From Meandrina meandrites (Eukaryota; Cnidaria; Anthozoa; Scleractinia; Meandrinidae), in the NCBI GenBank assembly GCA_963693305.1, contig OY855916.1:5014001-5078000 (forward strand): DNA of 64,000 nucleotides, read 5' to 3'. The notes under the pieces are model-generated. The model was not told the DNA's origin, searched no databases, and saw nothing but the letters and a program-made list of their open reading frames with translations. This document shows, piece by piece, positions 17,565-28,760 of this stretch; within the stretch, counting starts at the first letter, position 1, and each line of letters opens with the position of its first letter. A program made the position numbers and the translations under genes.

Positions 17565-20285
17565 CTACACTAGGGCAACTCTGCGGCACTTTCTCTTGCT
17601 CGGTGTAGTCTTCTCCTCGCCAAGCAAGCAACGCAATGGGGTTTTTCTTTTTTCTAGCGCTTCGATGCCGCCCATCGCCGCTATCTCTTTTTCCAGAAAG
17701 ACACCTTGTGTTGGAGTTTCTTCATCTGTTGTCGGTTTCCCATCTTCTCCGAGCGGGAGCAAGAACAGAATGGTCCGCGGGGCATTTCGAAATTTTGTTT
17801 TAGAGAAACGTTTGCATAGGTACTCCCCTTTCGGCAAGTCTGTTGTTTTTTTCGTCGCTTTGTTTGCCGGTGCGGAAATTTTCTGCAGACAGTTTTTTTT
17901 GGCCAAATCCGCACGAAGGGTTTCGTACTCCTCGCATTTGGATCCTAGATCCTGTAAGAATGCAAGTCTACCGCTGTCTGGCGCGGATACCACATGGATG
18001 GGGTTCCACACGATGGTTTTTCCTTCCGTGTTTTGGAAACTTCTCGAAGGTTCGATGTGCAACTCCAACCCTGCAAGTTTTTCGAAACCAGAGGAAGACA
18101 CTAGCCAGAAAAGCTGCCGACCCCAGCTGTCTTTCTCGTCCGAACGGAAGCAGTCCACACACCCTAGTAGGATTTTTTGCAAACCTTTTGTCGCCCAAAC
18201 AGCAACTGCCGCTTCTTTTCCATGCCGCAATACAACCCGGACTTTGCCTTCTTTGCCTCGAAAACCGAGGACATCCCATTTTCTGTTTGCTGGCAATTCC
18301 GCAACTTTTTGTGTCCCCCCAGAGAGAGTGCCAACCACTGTTGCACGAATCTCCCTGCTTTTTGCTTCGATTTTTTTCCTCGTCTCGGCGTACTTTTGCA
18401 GGTTGGCAATTTCCGCTTCTCGAGCCTTTGCCGCTTCCTCCTCTTTTTCGCTTTTTTCTCTTTTCCATTCCTCGACTGTATTGGCGTACCGGATCTCTGC
18501 AAGAGCTTTTTCTCTGTTTTTTGTCGAAAGTGCGGATATTTTGCGCTGTTCTGCGATTTCTTGTATTTCTTGGAGCTTGTATTTCAAAGAAGCTTTGCCG
18601 ATTGCGTGGCATTTTTTGTCCCGCCATTCCCACACAATTTTGTCTGTTGGTAGCAGAAGAGTCGACAGGTCGCCACCGTTGGGATGGAGCTGTGTTGGTT
18701 TTTTAGACGAGGCGAGTATTGTGCGAGCGTTTCCGTCTTTCGTGTAGCAACGAAGCGGGCCTATCTCCACTCCTTCTTCGTCTGCGGATAGGAGGTCTAC
18801 CCGAAATATTGGAGAATTCCGAAAACCAAAGTCTCCCGCTGCCCACAAGACAGCTTTCTCCCACTTTGCGTCGTCTCGCACGTTCGCTGCTGTTGGGCGT
18901 ACATGTATCCCCGCAATTCTTCCTGTCTTTGTATGGGCGCACCAGGCAACAAAAATGTGTCCTTGCAGTCTGTCTGCGAGAACCAGACACCGATCCAGGC
19001 TTCCGGCGAGGTTTTGCCACTGTTTGCTGGGGGGTTGTACCACAAAGATGCCGTCCTCCTCGTCTTCCGTGGAAACTTGTTCCAAGACATTTTCGATGCA
19101 GTCTGTGGCTTTCTTGTTCGAAAGTTCGTTTTGCGGGCATGCGTACAGAGAGACTTCGATGCGTGTACATCCTCGGGATTGCACGTCCGGGTGCAGAAAA
19201 GTTTGGCGGAGATGTTGGTTGGGACAATCGGCGTATTCTGCCAGATGCCCGCCAACAGGTTCGCGGATTTCTCCTGCCTCGAAATTCGATACTACTTTGT
19301 TGTATATTTTTGTGCGTGTTGTGTGCCCTTCTTCGGTGTTGGATATCCAGGTGCAGACGTGCTCCCCGACATTGTCTGTGTTTTCCAGAATTGCCGGCTC
19401 TTTTTTGCCGATTGCCTTGCAGAAATCTCCCACCTTTCGAAAACCAAGGTAGCCCACAAGCGCTTTGCGGTCCAGTACTCCAGAAAAATCTTGTGTGTAG
19501 TCGATGCTGTATATTCCGTATCCATAGCCCTCCAGACATTTTTCGAAAACATGTAGTCCACTGTGCAACTCCTCCAGAGGTACTTCGGATACATCGCATT
19601 TCGCCACAAAATATCCGGCAATCTGTTTTTGCGGATGGATCTCTTCCCATTTTCTTTTTGCCATGTAGAATGTGTCTTTCTCGATTTTCACAATTGTTGC
19701 GCGTATTGTGCTACTTCCCGGGTTTCCAGTCGCGACCGTGTGCACAAGCGCCGTCTGCATGTAGCCTCGTTTCCCCAGGGCTCTTTCCAAAGCGTTGGCG
19801 ATACTTGCCACCACCAGTTTTGCCGCCCCCTGCTCCCCACTTGTGCAAGAGAGTTTCCCTTTCCGGAAGACACACTCCTCTCGAGAAAGGTATCCAAATA
19901 CGAATATATCGTCTACGAACACCGGGAGACCCTCCAACGGGCGCAAATTCGTGCGACCAAGGTTTCCAGCCAGATAGTCTACTTTGGAAATGTCGGACAA
20001 TAGATTGCTATCGTACGCGTTTTCCAGAAGAAGGTGCGTTGCTACATTTTTTTCGCACCGGAGGCCCATGTCTCGGAAGGTTTGTTTGTTTGCTGTGTCT
20101 GCGCTTCCGCAGGTTTCTTTTGCTGCGTCTTCGTCTTCTGTGTCTTCGTATGCTGTGTATTCGTCTTCTGTGTCTTCGTCTGCTGCTGTTGCTTCTTTGG
20201 TTTTTTTGAAAAATAGAGCTACAACGTTGGCAGGTTGGAGAACTATTTCGTTGTCGAAATCCACTAGTTTTTCTTGCAAAACCAT
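17565..20285 (-). CDS. 906-aa element protein with possible Rep-like core (right arm)
   Basis: Mirror copy of the 952-aa protein on the minus strand, fully open. It lacks 46 residues of the acidic tract: after TEDEDAAKETCGSADTANK it rejoins at QTFRD, while the left copy retains two ETFESEDTAADEGAT units. By my reading 13 residues differ elsewhere, for example Tyr to His in ALVYTV and Met to Thr in CYMKD, and most are explained by transitions. The SIDYTQDFSG, TKIYNK and TRIEVSL blocks are unchanged. Retention of two intact copies argues that the element is young or under constraint. Confidence 0.8.
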   Translation of the reverse strand: MVLQEKLVDFDNEIVLQPANVVALFFKKTKEATAADEDTEDEYTAYEDTEDEDAAKETCGSADTANKQTFRDMGLRCEKNVATHLLLENAYDSNLLSDISKVDYLAGNLGRTNLRPLEGLPVFVDDIFVFGYLSREECVFRKGKLSCTSGEQGAAKLVVASIANALERALGKRGYMQTALVHTVATGNPGSSTIRATIVKIEKDTFYMAKRKWEEIHPQKQIAGYFVAKCDVSEVPLEELHSGLHVFEKCLEGYGYGIYSIDYTQDFSGVLDRKALVGYLGFRKVGDFCKAIGKKEPAILENTDNVGEHVCTWISNTEEGHTTRTKIYNKVVSNFEAGEIREPVGGHLAEYADCPNQHLRQTFLHPDVQSRGCTRIEVSLYACPQNELSNKKATDCIENVLEQVSTEDEEDGIFVVQPPSKQWQNLAGSLDRCLVLADRLQGHIFVAWCAHTKTGRIAGIHVRPTAANVRDDAKWEKAVLWAAGDFGFRNSPIFRVDLLSADEEGVEIGPLRCYTKDGNARTILASSKKPTQLHPNGGDLSTLLLPTDKIVWEWRDKKCHAIGKASLKYKLQEIQEIAEQRKISALSTKNREKALAEIRYANTVEEWKREKSEKEEEAAKAREAEIANLQKYAETRKKIEAKSREIRATVVGTLSGGTQKVAELPANRKWDVLGFRGKEGKVRVVLRHGKEAAVAVWATKGLQKILLGCVDCFRSDEKDSWGRQLFWLVSSSGFEKLAGLELHIEPSRSFQNTEGKTIVWNPIHVVSAPDSGRLAFLQDLGSKCEEYETLRADLAKKNCLQKISAPANKATKKTTDLPKGEYLCKRFSKTKFRNAPRTILFLLPLGEDGKPTTDEETPTQGVFLEKEIAAMGGIEALEKRKTPLRCLLGEEKTTPSKRKCRRVALV

Positions 20286-21126
20286 GTTTTTTGTTTTTGT
20301 ATCTTTTGTCTAATTGGGTGTACTTTCGACAACCGAAAATGTGTTCTCTACAAAAAAAAACAAATACAAGCAGATCCTAGACCTTGTACTTTGCAACCAA
20401 AAGATGTGCCCTTCTCCAAAAAGCAAATACCAGCAGATCCTAGACCCAAAAAAATTGGTTGTCGAAACATGTGGTTGTCTAAAAAAAAAATCCACTCCTA
20501 TAATTAATCGCAGACGTGACGTCAATGCTTTGAAATCAAAACAATACCCGCACTTGCGCTGCCAATCAATTCTCATTCTGTGGTTTTACCACCCACGAAA
20601 ATCTTTTGTTTTTACATTCCTTTGGGCTAAAATTCTGTGGTTTAGCCCAAAAAAATTTTAGAACAAAAGAAACCAATTAAATCTATTGTTCTTTCGTGAT
20701 GGTCTGCTTATTTAAGATAAAAGATCTTCAAAACAAGTTAAGACCTGTCAACTTAATATTTAGACGTTAGTAAAATTATGTAAACACAAAAAGTTCTTGA
20801 ACTTTCTAAAATATACATAATTACGTATACATGGAAAGACACGTAAAATGATTTTACTATTTCATGCTCTTATGTATGCCATAAACGAACTTTCTACACC
20901 CGTTTGGCAGAATGAGGTTAGACAGATAACATATCAAGTCTACAAGCTATGAGAGAGGCGGAAAAAAATTAAACAGTCTCGCTTGGTAAGTTAACTTCAC
21001 TCAATATAGGGCCTGTGAAATATAAATATTGATTTCCGGTCTTCTTCTCAGAAATATCACGCTACGGCTCCGCTTCACAGAATTTACATCGAGTAATAGG
21101 AAGCTGCCTGCAATGGAGTCAAACAA

Positions 21127-21519
21127 TTATAAAAGTAATACACGGTACCACTCGTGCCAATCACAATCACGGGAGCATATTTCTAAGAAAGGATTGTATT
21201 CTTTCGTGGGAAAGTCAGGTATTGACTCGATTGGGGGACTAATCGAAACTTTATGTAATTTTTTTGCTCTAACGAAACAGGGATAACAACATCCCTCGAA
21301 ACGGCAGTTCGTATAATCAAAACATATTATCATACGTACAATCCGCTGCCTTTTATGACAGAAAGGCAGTTTTGAAATATGCTCATGAACCTTGCCCCAG
21401 CCCAAAGCCGCTTTCTGCTTTAGTTTAATGGTTAGGTAGTGTTTGAAAATCTTTTCCCTTAATTCTGGTGGTAATATTTGTATGGACTCAGTAACTGTTA
21501 GTGCGTTTGTGGCTGCCAT
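21127..21519 (-). CDS. 130-aa F-box-like, Cys-rich protein (right arm)
   Basis: Mirror copy of 11490-11882, intact, with one residue difference (CFDYTN instead of CFDYMN). The Cys pattern and LPPELREKIF helix are retained. The upstream TATATAC and the ATG context match the left arm. Confidence 0.7.
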   Translation of the reverse strand: MAATNALTVTESIQILPPELREKIFKHYLTIKLKQKAALGWGKVHEHISKLPFCHKRQRIVRMIICFDYTNCRFEGCCYPCFVRAKKLHKVSISPPIESIPDFPTKEYNPFLEICSRDCDWHEWYRVLLL

Positions 21520-21699
21520 CTCGGCGTATATACAAGTGCAGATAATTGTTCAAATGGAAAATAATTCTGGCGCACTTTGTATATAGACAGTGCATACATT
21601 TCTTCAAAAGAAAATAATTATTTTTTTTTTGTGACATACCCGCTCGCTCGGGGTCATGCTCTTTGTTTACTTCCATGCTTGCGTTATTTCTCTCAAACC

Positions 21700-21865
21700 A
21701 CACACATTTTTCATGAGGGCTCTGGTACGCAAATTTTATAATGTTATCTAACTAATCTTTATTCTAAAGAAACGAGGCGAGAATGGGAGCTGAGTTTCTT
21801 TAGAATAAAGATTAGTTAGATAACATTATAAAATTTGCGCCAGAACCCTCATGAAAAATGTGTGT
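21700..21865. repeat. Right terminal hairpin of the palindromic element
   Basis: Mirror copy of the left terminal hairpin, with the same 20-nt loop and the same 2-nt bulge in the inner arm (TCTGGTACGC versus GCGCCAGA). A single base in the inner arm (GAGGGCTCTGG rather than GAGGGTTCTGG) shows the two ends have diverged slightly. Confidence 0.9.
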
Positions 21866-21870
21866 TTTAC
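21865..21870. repeat. Target-site duplication, right copy (TTTTAC)
   Basis: Direct repeat of 11137-11142, adjacent to the terminal ATGTGTGT of the palindromic element. Confidence 0.75.
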
Positions 21871-21879
21871 CCAGTATTG

Positions 21880-22330
21880 TTTTCCAAGCGCTAGTTATTG
21901 ACAGTGTTTTCGATTAGGTCTATTTGTTATACTGCATTCACAAAGTCACAGAGGACAATAGGCTTGTTATTTAGCTTGCAGCTATAGATGTAATAGCGGA
22001 TGGATAATGTGATGAAGTTAAATTTTTTGGTGGTACTTTTCTCATTTAAGTTGGAGGTAATTCCGAATAAAAGTTCCTCCATAGTTGGAGAGATCTGTGA
22101 ATTGTAGGTTGTATTAAACCACAGCATGACTTTTTTGAACATAGGCACGCTAAGTGTGCAGGAGTTATTTTTTCAATTGATTGGGTGGCTTGGGGTAGAA
22201 CTGGGTGCTAGTCCTGTTGGGTTGAGCTATGGGTTGAGCTATTTGTACATGGTTCATGGGCACGGTCCATCACGCCGACTAAGAGCTACTTTTGGAAAAA
22301 TAACTCAAAAACAATTTAAAAAGAAATTGT
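21880..22330 (-). pseudogene. LINE 3'-end fragment
   Basis: Minus-strand relic with KKVMLWFNTTYNSQISPTM, ELLFGI and, nearer the end, IRYYIYSCKLNNKP, the C-terminal tail of L1/Tx1-like LINEs. The block at 22271-22305 (GCCGACTAAGAGCTACTTTT) recurs in a second LINE remnant near 25800. Both frameshifts and truncation are evident. Confidence 0.55.
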
Positions 22331-25300
22331 GCAAATGTTCTAAAATTAGGCTGCTTTCCCTTGTAAATATGACTATGGTGTGCAACCGATCGATCGAACC
22401 ATACTGTTGAAGACAAAAAATACGTCAGTAATTTCTTCAAAAGTAAACAGAAAAAATATCTGGTAGTCGCTTTTAAGGTTACCTTGATGTTTAACTATCC
22501 ATCCCCTTTCATTCCAAGCCGAAAGAAAACCGCTAAGTACATCAGAACATGGATTGAAAACTGTTGACAACATTTACCGTAAACATTATCACAAAATTGA
22601 CCCAGAAATTGCAAACGAATAGCCAGATGGAACAAGAACAAAGTATTCTCGGGTTTCTGAAATGGCTCCATTATTTTCATCATCAATATAAAACAGAAAC
22701 CTTTCTGCAAGCAAGGGCGACGAACGCGAGAAACAAACAACTCTTGTCACCAGTGCATTTCGGCCAAACCACGTGACGATTTTACTTGGACTGGTACAAT
22801 ATTAATTTCGCAACCAGAAGCAGAAACGTGCCCTAACTTGTAAGCGTAACATCATCAGTACCGATATTCCCACGGCCGTGCTAAAAATAGCTGTCGATGA
22901 AGTTGTGTGACACGCATGACTGCACACCCAAAAAGCTAGTTTTCTTTTCAGCCGTTGTTTTTTGCGTGACGAGCCCAAACAACGGCTCCAAAGAGGACTA
23001 CCAAAAAGCTGGCTGTCTTTTTTTTCTTTTGCCTATGAGTAAACGTAACTGCAACCGCTTTGCGTTGGGAATATTAAATACACTAAAAAGGTATTGCGTC
23101 AGCCATGGAATGCGCTGACGTTGCAGCTTTCACTTTCGGTACGTGACAAACAAGATTATGTTTACTTTGCATGTTTATTTCGCCAGAAGCGACGGTCGTT
23201 AATTTGTTTGCAATTTTGGGACTATTTCTTGTCGGTTTAGCCAGTTGAAGTGAATCTTTTGGCTGTTTCATCGAGGCGAGTTCAGAGATCTGAAGAAAAT
23301 AAATTTGGCCGACGTAAACACTTGCAAGCATTACGTCATTGGTACGGAAATAACCGCATTGCACCGCCGTACTACTAAAGATAGCCATCAACAATCGGAT
23401 ACGAAGCTTGAAATGCGAGACTCGCACAACGACTACTATACCTTCCTACGGCCCTCACTCGCGGCACAAATGATGATTTTCTCTTGCTGTGCCATCCAAC
23501 CACGTTGTCAAAACACCTAATTTAATATTTGCCGAGCAGACAAAACGTGCCCTTGTAACATCATCACGTCATGAGCTTTTCAAACGATCGTACAATAAAT
23601 AACTTATGATCGCCCATGTGAAGTCCTACTATTCCTAAGAAGGAAACGTCGAACCGTCTCCGGCCACATTCCAACCTCACGAAAATACCAATTATTTGGC
23701 AACTCTCGAACCCAAATAAACGCACATGCCTCGACCTATTACAATTACGTTATTCTTAATTTTTTTTTTTGGGGGGGGGGGGGAAATCTTGAGAGATTTG
23801 TGGTCGCTCGTGTTATTACTTAGCCAAAGCTCCTACTAATAGGAAAACTACTAATGCTATACTTTTAACCGAGAGAAAACAGTTTAAACACCGCGCGGTT
23901 AGAATCTCAAAGATTTCTCGTTTAATTTCTTTAACACTCGCCCTTACAAGCAACCCACAATGCGTCAGTTTGTTCCCATTTGGGGACCAAAACAAAACGT
24001 TGCGCAAACACACAACACTGACATTAAAAATGGAAGTCACAACATTTATTCTCAATACACATATTTATTCTACTCAAAAACATCATAAATTTTAAAATAA
24101 AGTGGTCAACAAATACTATACCCATATTCTGTCGTCAACTGAACTAGTTGATTCGGTAAACCGGGAGAATCACCTTCACCACCATCAAATTTCCAAACAC
24201 TTTTCAGTTTCAGAACCCACACACAATGTTCTCACCCAAAGCTACATAAAAATCAAGAACTGGAATAGAGACTTCAGACCAACACGGCCCAATAAACTAA
24301 TAAGGTCGAATCTATAGCAAAACAAAAATGGCCGTACCTTGAACCCAAAACAAATATTCATAATCAAAGTGGCTGTGAGCCACTGAAACTCGGAAAATAT
24401 ATAGCCTTTGTTTACTTCATACATGTATATAGTAACACAAATAAAGGCTGCATTTTACCCAACCCCCTACCCGCTTCACAAGACTAATTGATTACTTCAA
24501 TTTAATATTTGACTCTCTGTCGACCGGCGTGCAATGCGAGTGTTTGTTATTGTTTTGATTCTGGCGCTGAAGAAAATCGTTCGAAAATCAAAAACATTTA
24601 GGGCATTCGTGGCCTAAAATAAAATATACCGGTAGAAACAGGTATAAAATGTTTGCTTTCGAGGTCATCCAGCTAAGAAATACTTTATTTTGAAATTATG
24701 ACCTCGCGTCGTGGGGGCGCAAGCTACAATTACAATTACAAGCTCCTGTCGCCATACGCGTCATTTGAAAACAACTCCATAAAATAAATTTCTTTTTTAT
24801 TTGCTTTTAGAAGCACATATACACAGTATATATACAGTACTTAGTGCTCTTAAAATACTGTTAAGATGTAGAACTAGAGAAATGAACATTTCGTGGCGAT
24901 TTTCATACCGCGGTTTGGAATTCCTGCGGAGATTGTTTCGATAAGCGGTCACGTACAGATTCTAAATGCTTTCAGTTCGATCTTTTTTCAGTCCGAAAGA
25001 TTGCCATTACTAGCGAGTAGGGGAAAATTGAAGCAAAGAAAGCACTTTTCATCGAAATAAATTTCATATAATCTCAATAAAGCTTACTTTGTACTGGAAG
25101 AATCTACTGGCAATGCGAAGGGAAATAATTCTGCAGCGATTCAGTGTCACTCAGCTTACTGCAACAAACATGAGCAGTTTTCACTTTGCCTGTATCCGAG
25201 GTCATCTTCTTTGTTTCTCCATTGATTCTGGGCAGATTTTCTTGAATAAATCTTTTCGGAAGAGCCTCTGGTTACAGTCTAGGCCTTACGCAGGCGATTC

Positions 25301-25800
25301 TTGGCACCCGCCATGCATGGCTAAAAGCATATCGCGTACCGGCCGTTGTTTAGCTTTTCACACAAGTCATGTAACAAACGAACAACTTACGACAAAATAT
25401 TCACCTCAATGTTAAGAACGATAATCAATCTTTTCATGAAAAGCAATAACTGTTGAAAAATCACGATGGATGCCTCAGATTGTAAAGGATTGAAGAGCGA
25501 AATGATCGACAAATTGAGGTTTTGTAGGCTACGAAACCTCGGGCGAAGCATGCAATGCATGCCGGTCGACAGAGAGTCTTTAATTAATTAATTCAATTAA
25601 AATGTTTACAGGAATCGAGGGAAGGAGTGAAATCGGCCCCATCACCAGAACTCGGAATTTTCCGAGTTAAAAACGATTCATATATACAAGCCGCAATTTG
25701 ATTGGTCCTTGATAGAATCCCAAATCTGATTGGTGTGAAATACATACATGAATGATCCACCCAACCATCCATCCACTTAATAGCCAAATACGTCTTCATG
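22331..25800. other. Gene-poor intergenic stretch
   Basis: No domain-bearing frame or convincing exon was found. The stretch contains a T-run followed by a G-run (about 23760-23783), a short block around 22940-23010 with AACAACGGCTCCAAAGAGGA that resembles the foldback at 42782-42858, and AT-rich DNA. Short open frames here look fortuitous. Confidence 0.4.
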
Positions 25801-25811
25801 CCGACTAAGAG

Positions 25812-28760
25812 TTATTTTTTTGAAAAAAATAACTCAACAAATGATTTCGTAAAGGAGCAGTGAATAAAAGTGAGGTCGATTGAGTCTTTTTCCCCACAAA
25901 AGCAGCATTTATCGTCAATTTTAATACCATATTTGAACAGTTCTCTCTTTGTCACCACGATTCTATGAATAAACTTAAACTGAATTTCTTTAGTTTTGTT
26001 TCGTTGCAAAGTTCTCGTATAAATTCTCGTACAAATATCTTTGTCCAATGCTCATCATTTAAAGAAAGTATTTAGCTCCATCTTTTAGGACTGGCCTGAC
26101 CTCCAATGTGAGGTTTATCAGTGAAAAGATTGTAATAGTCTCTTGATTTGGCTTTATCGAGGTCGAATGTGAAATTTCTGTTAAAGATAAAAAGATGGTC
26201 ATTTCTTGTGAAGAACTGACAGTTTGAACTGTTTGTTAACTGACTCTATTTGTCTTGCTTTTAACCGTAACCAGTCAGGTATGGCACTGATAATCTGAAA
26301 ATATTGGAGGAAGTTTGTGTTGCACGAGAATTTTTCTTTAATTCCTGGAATTAAATATATCTACCATCCTCCTTCAACAAGTCTTTAATAGAAACAATTC
26401 CTTTCTCCATCCAGTTATTGAGATAGTCTGGGGATCCATGCGAGTCTCAAGGCTTTAAACAAGAGATCTACATCTGTTATACAACTGTACGTAGCCCACC
26501 TTTCTCTAAATCTTGGCAAAGAACAGTTCGTTTGATTTTATGCTTCTTTTTTCCCTATAAAGTTAAACAACTTCTTTTTTAGCGTACCTGCGATTACATC
26601 AGGGACTTCAATATTTGACGCAGAATAAATGATCTGTGAGATTCCCAGAGTTTTGGTTATTAAACCTCTACCAAAAAGCGTGAGACTTCTAGCACTCCAT
26701 ATATCCAGATGTGTCTGTAGCTTTCTTAATTTCAAGTTAAAGTTAAGGTCGTCATTACCTTTCTTGTCGTACTACTTCGAGAAGTGAATTCCTAGGATCT
26801 TAACAGGGGTATGCATCCACTTTATGTCCAGGGGTTTGGTTTTATTATTAGCCCACTTTCCAAGCCAAATCGCCTTTGTTTTTTCATGTTTAGCTGTAGA
26901 TAAGCTATCCTACCGAAATTAAATCTGCACAAAAAAAAGATTTGTGTCGTCTGCAAATTGTGACAGTTTCTGTTCGTTGCCAAACAAATTTATACCTTTG
27001 ACCCCCGGGTCGTAGCGTAATTTTATAGACATTAGTTCAGCTGAGAGGATAAACAGATACGGTGAGAGAGGACAACCCTGCCTCACACCTTTCGACGGTT
27101 TAAACCAATTCGTCGTGTACCCATTGTTCAATACCGCGCTCTCCACGCTTGTATAGAATGTACTAATCCGCCGTTTTATGCTGCTACCAAAATTGAAAGC
27201 GTCTAAAATTCTCATAATAAAGGGCCATCCGAGAGAGTCGAAAGCTTTACGAAAATCAAGAGCTACTAAAATACCAGGAATTTTTTGCTCTTTTGTAAAG
27301 TGTAGAACATTGCTCATAATGTAGCGTCCTTTTACAAAGCCTGTTTGGTCTGGATGTATCAAGTTCGGTAAAAACGTTTAATCTTTTTTAGATCCACATT
27401 CAGTAGGGTTTTCGGTCTCCATTTGTGCAGGTCGAGTAAAGAGCCGTCTTCCTTTGGTAATAAAGTAATAATGCTTCTTCTTGGCGAGACAGTGAGTTCG
27501 TTTTTCTCATAGGCCTCGTTTAAGCATGCCAGAAGATTTTCGCCTAGGCGGTCACTGAAAAATTTTTAGAATTCCACGGCGAATCCGGAATCAGCACCTT
27601 TTTACACTATTCATAGCTTAGAGGGCCTTCCAAGCTATCCCGGTCTTCATCTGAAAGTTTTAAGATTTGCTGTATAAATTTGTCGTATTCATCTTGAGAG
27701 AATGTTTTCACTGATGTGTACAAGTCTCTAAAATAATTTTCGATCTGGTCGAGGATTTGTTTATCGTTGATTGTTGCGGATTCATCTTCTAAGCGTAGTT
27801 CCCTTATGTTTTTTTTATTATAATTTCTTTTTTCCAAATTGAAAAAATATTTTGTTGGGCGGTCGCCCTGTTCCACCCAAAGACATTTCGCTCTAAACAT
27901 CGCTTGTTTCCCTTTATTTTCATATAGCGACTGAAGTTCGGATTTAAGGTTATCGTAGTATAGCAAGATTCGATTAATATCCGGCGAGAGAGAGTTATTA
28001 CAAATAGTGTCGTCTAACTGTTCGAGCTGGTGTCTTATTTCCTCTGCCCGATCTCTGGATACTTTTGCTTTATATTTTGTATACGAGATAGTCGCATTCC
28101 TAATTTCCATTTTGATTAGCTCCCACAGTAGGCTCTTGTTTGTTACTTGTCAGTAATATTTAACGGTGTTTGAACAAGTTTCACGAACCTACTCGACATA
28201 TTCTTCATCTTTTAAAACAGTGTTATTGAATTTCCATAGTCCGGGCCCCTTAGGGTTTCTTCGCATGACCAAAACAAAGGTATGTAAATTGCGTTTTGGT
28301 CGGGTGCAATTGATGGATAAATTCCTGCTTTCTTCACACTTTTTGTTAGGTTTTTAGCCAAAAGAAAGTAGTCTATCCTAGATTTCATTCCTATTGCTTT
28401 TGATTCATACGTAAATTTACGTAGCTTTGGGTGGCGTACTCTCTGGAGGTCTATTAGATCAAATATATCCATTGTAGTCACTATCAAATTCCTATAGTTC
28501 GTTCGTACCCATGCCGTTCCTCCAATTTTGTCTTTTTTTGACAACGTACAACTCCGATCCCCTCCAACAATTACATGTAATGTTGTCAGTTCTGTTTTGT
28601 CGATTATGCAGTTATTTAGCTCCTGTAAATACTCAAGCTGATTTGTTTGGTTGTTTGGTGCGTAGATGTAACAAAGTGAAAGTTTTTTGGGGCAAGAGTA
28701 ATCGTAATTATCAGTCAATACTTCAGTAGAGCTCAAGTCCGCCCATCAGATAGCTCTTGG
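25812..28760 (-). pseudogene. Degraded LINE (endonuclease, RT, Cys-rich tail)
   Basis: Read on the minus strand, 28736-28212 is an APE-type endonuclease (GGDRSCTLSKKDKIGG, then KSRIDYFLLAK and a damaged IAPDQNAI catalytic tail). 28110-27607 is the linker. 27362-26919 is the RT with QTGFVKGRYI, GILVALDFRKAFDSL, GVRQGCPLSPYLF and FADDTNLF. 26735-26538 and 26048-25812 are the C-terminal region with FIHRIVVTKRELFKYG and CCFCGEKDSIDLTF. The order and signature resemble the L1/Tx1 group. Stops and frameshifts separate every block, so it is inactive. Confidence 0.85.

Larger units (their letters stand above)
11143..21865. mobile_element. 10.7-kb palindromic mobile element with hairpin ends (unrecognised class)
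   Basis: The left arm (11143-16421) and right arm (16492-21865) are inverted copies across all their genes and intergenic DNA, separated by a 70-bp spacer. TTTAC (or TTTTAC) flanks both ends at 11138-11142 and 21866-21870, indicating insertion of the whole palindrome as a unit. Each end is a 166-nt internal hairpin. Each arm carries, from end to centre, a 130-aa gene, a 906/952-aa gene, a convergent 96-aa gene and an HTH/coiled-coil/membrane gene. The arms differ by point changes and two large indels: 138 bp absent from the right arm in the acidic repeat, and about 233 bp absent from the left arm near the centre. Both large genes remain open. No DDE transposase, integrase, polymerase or capsid was recognised. 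Confidence 0.93.

Noticed and set aside
11143..21865. Maverick/Polinton or adintovirus
   Set aside because: A target duplication of 5-6 bp and inverted ends would fit, but there is no integrase, protein-primed polymerase, packaging ATPase or capsid, and the palindrome occupies the whole element.
11143..21865. Palindrome as an unremoved-adapter long-read artefact
   Set aside because: Arms differ by an in-frame 138-bp repeat indel, an asymmetric 233-bp deletion and mostly transition substitutions, and both outer ends have a matching direct repeat; still worth confirming with reads.
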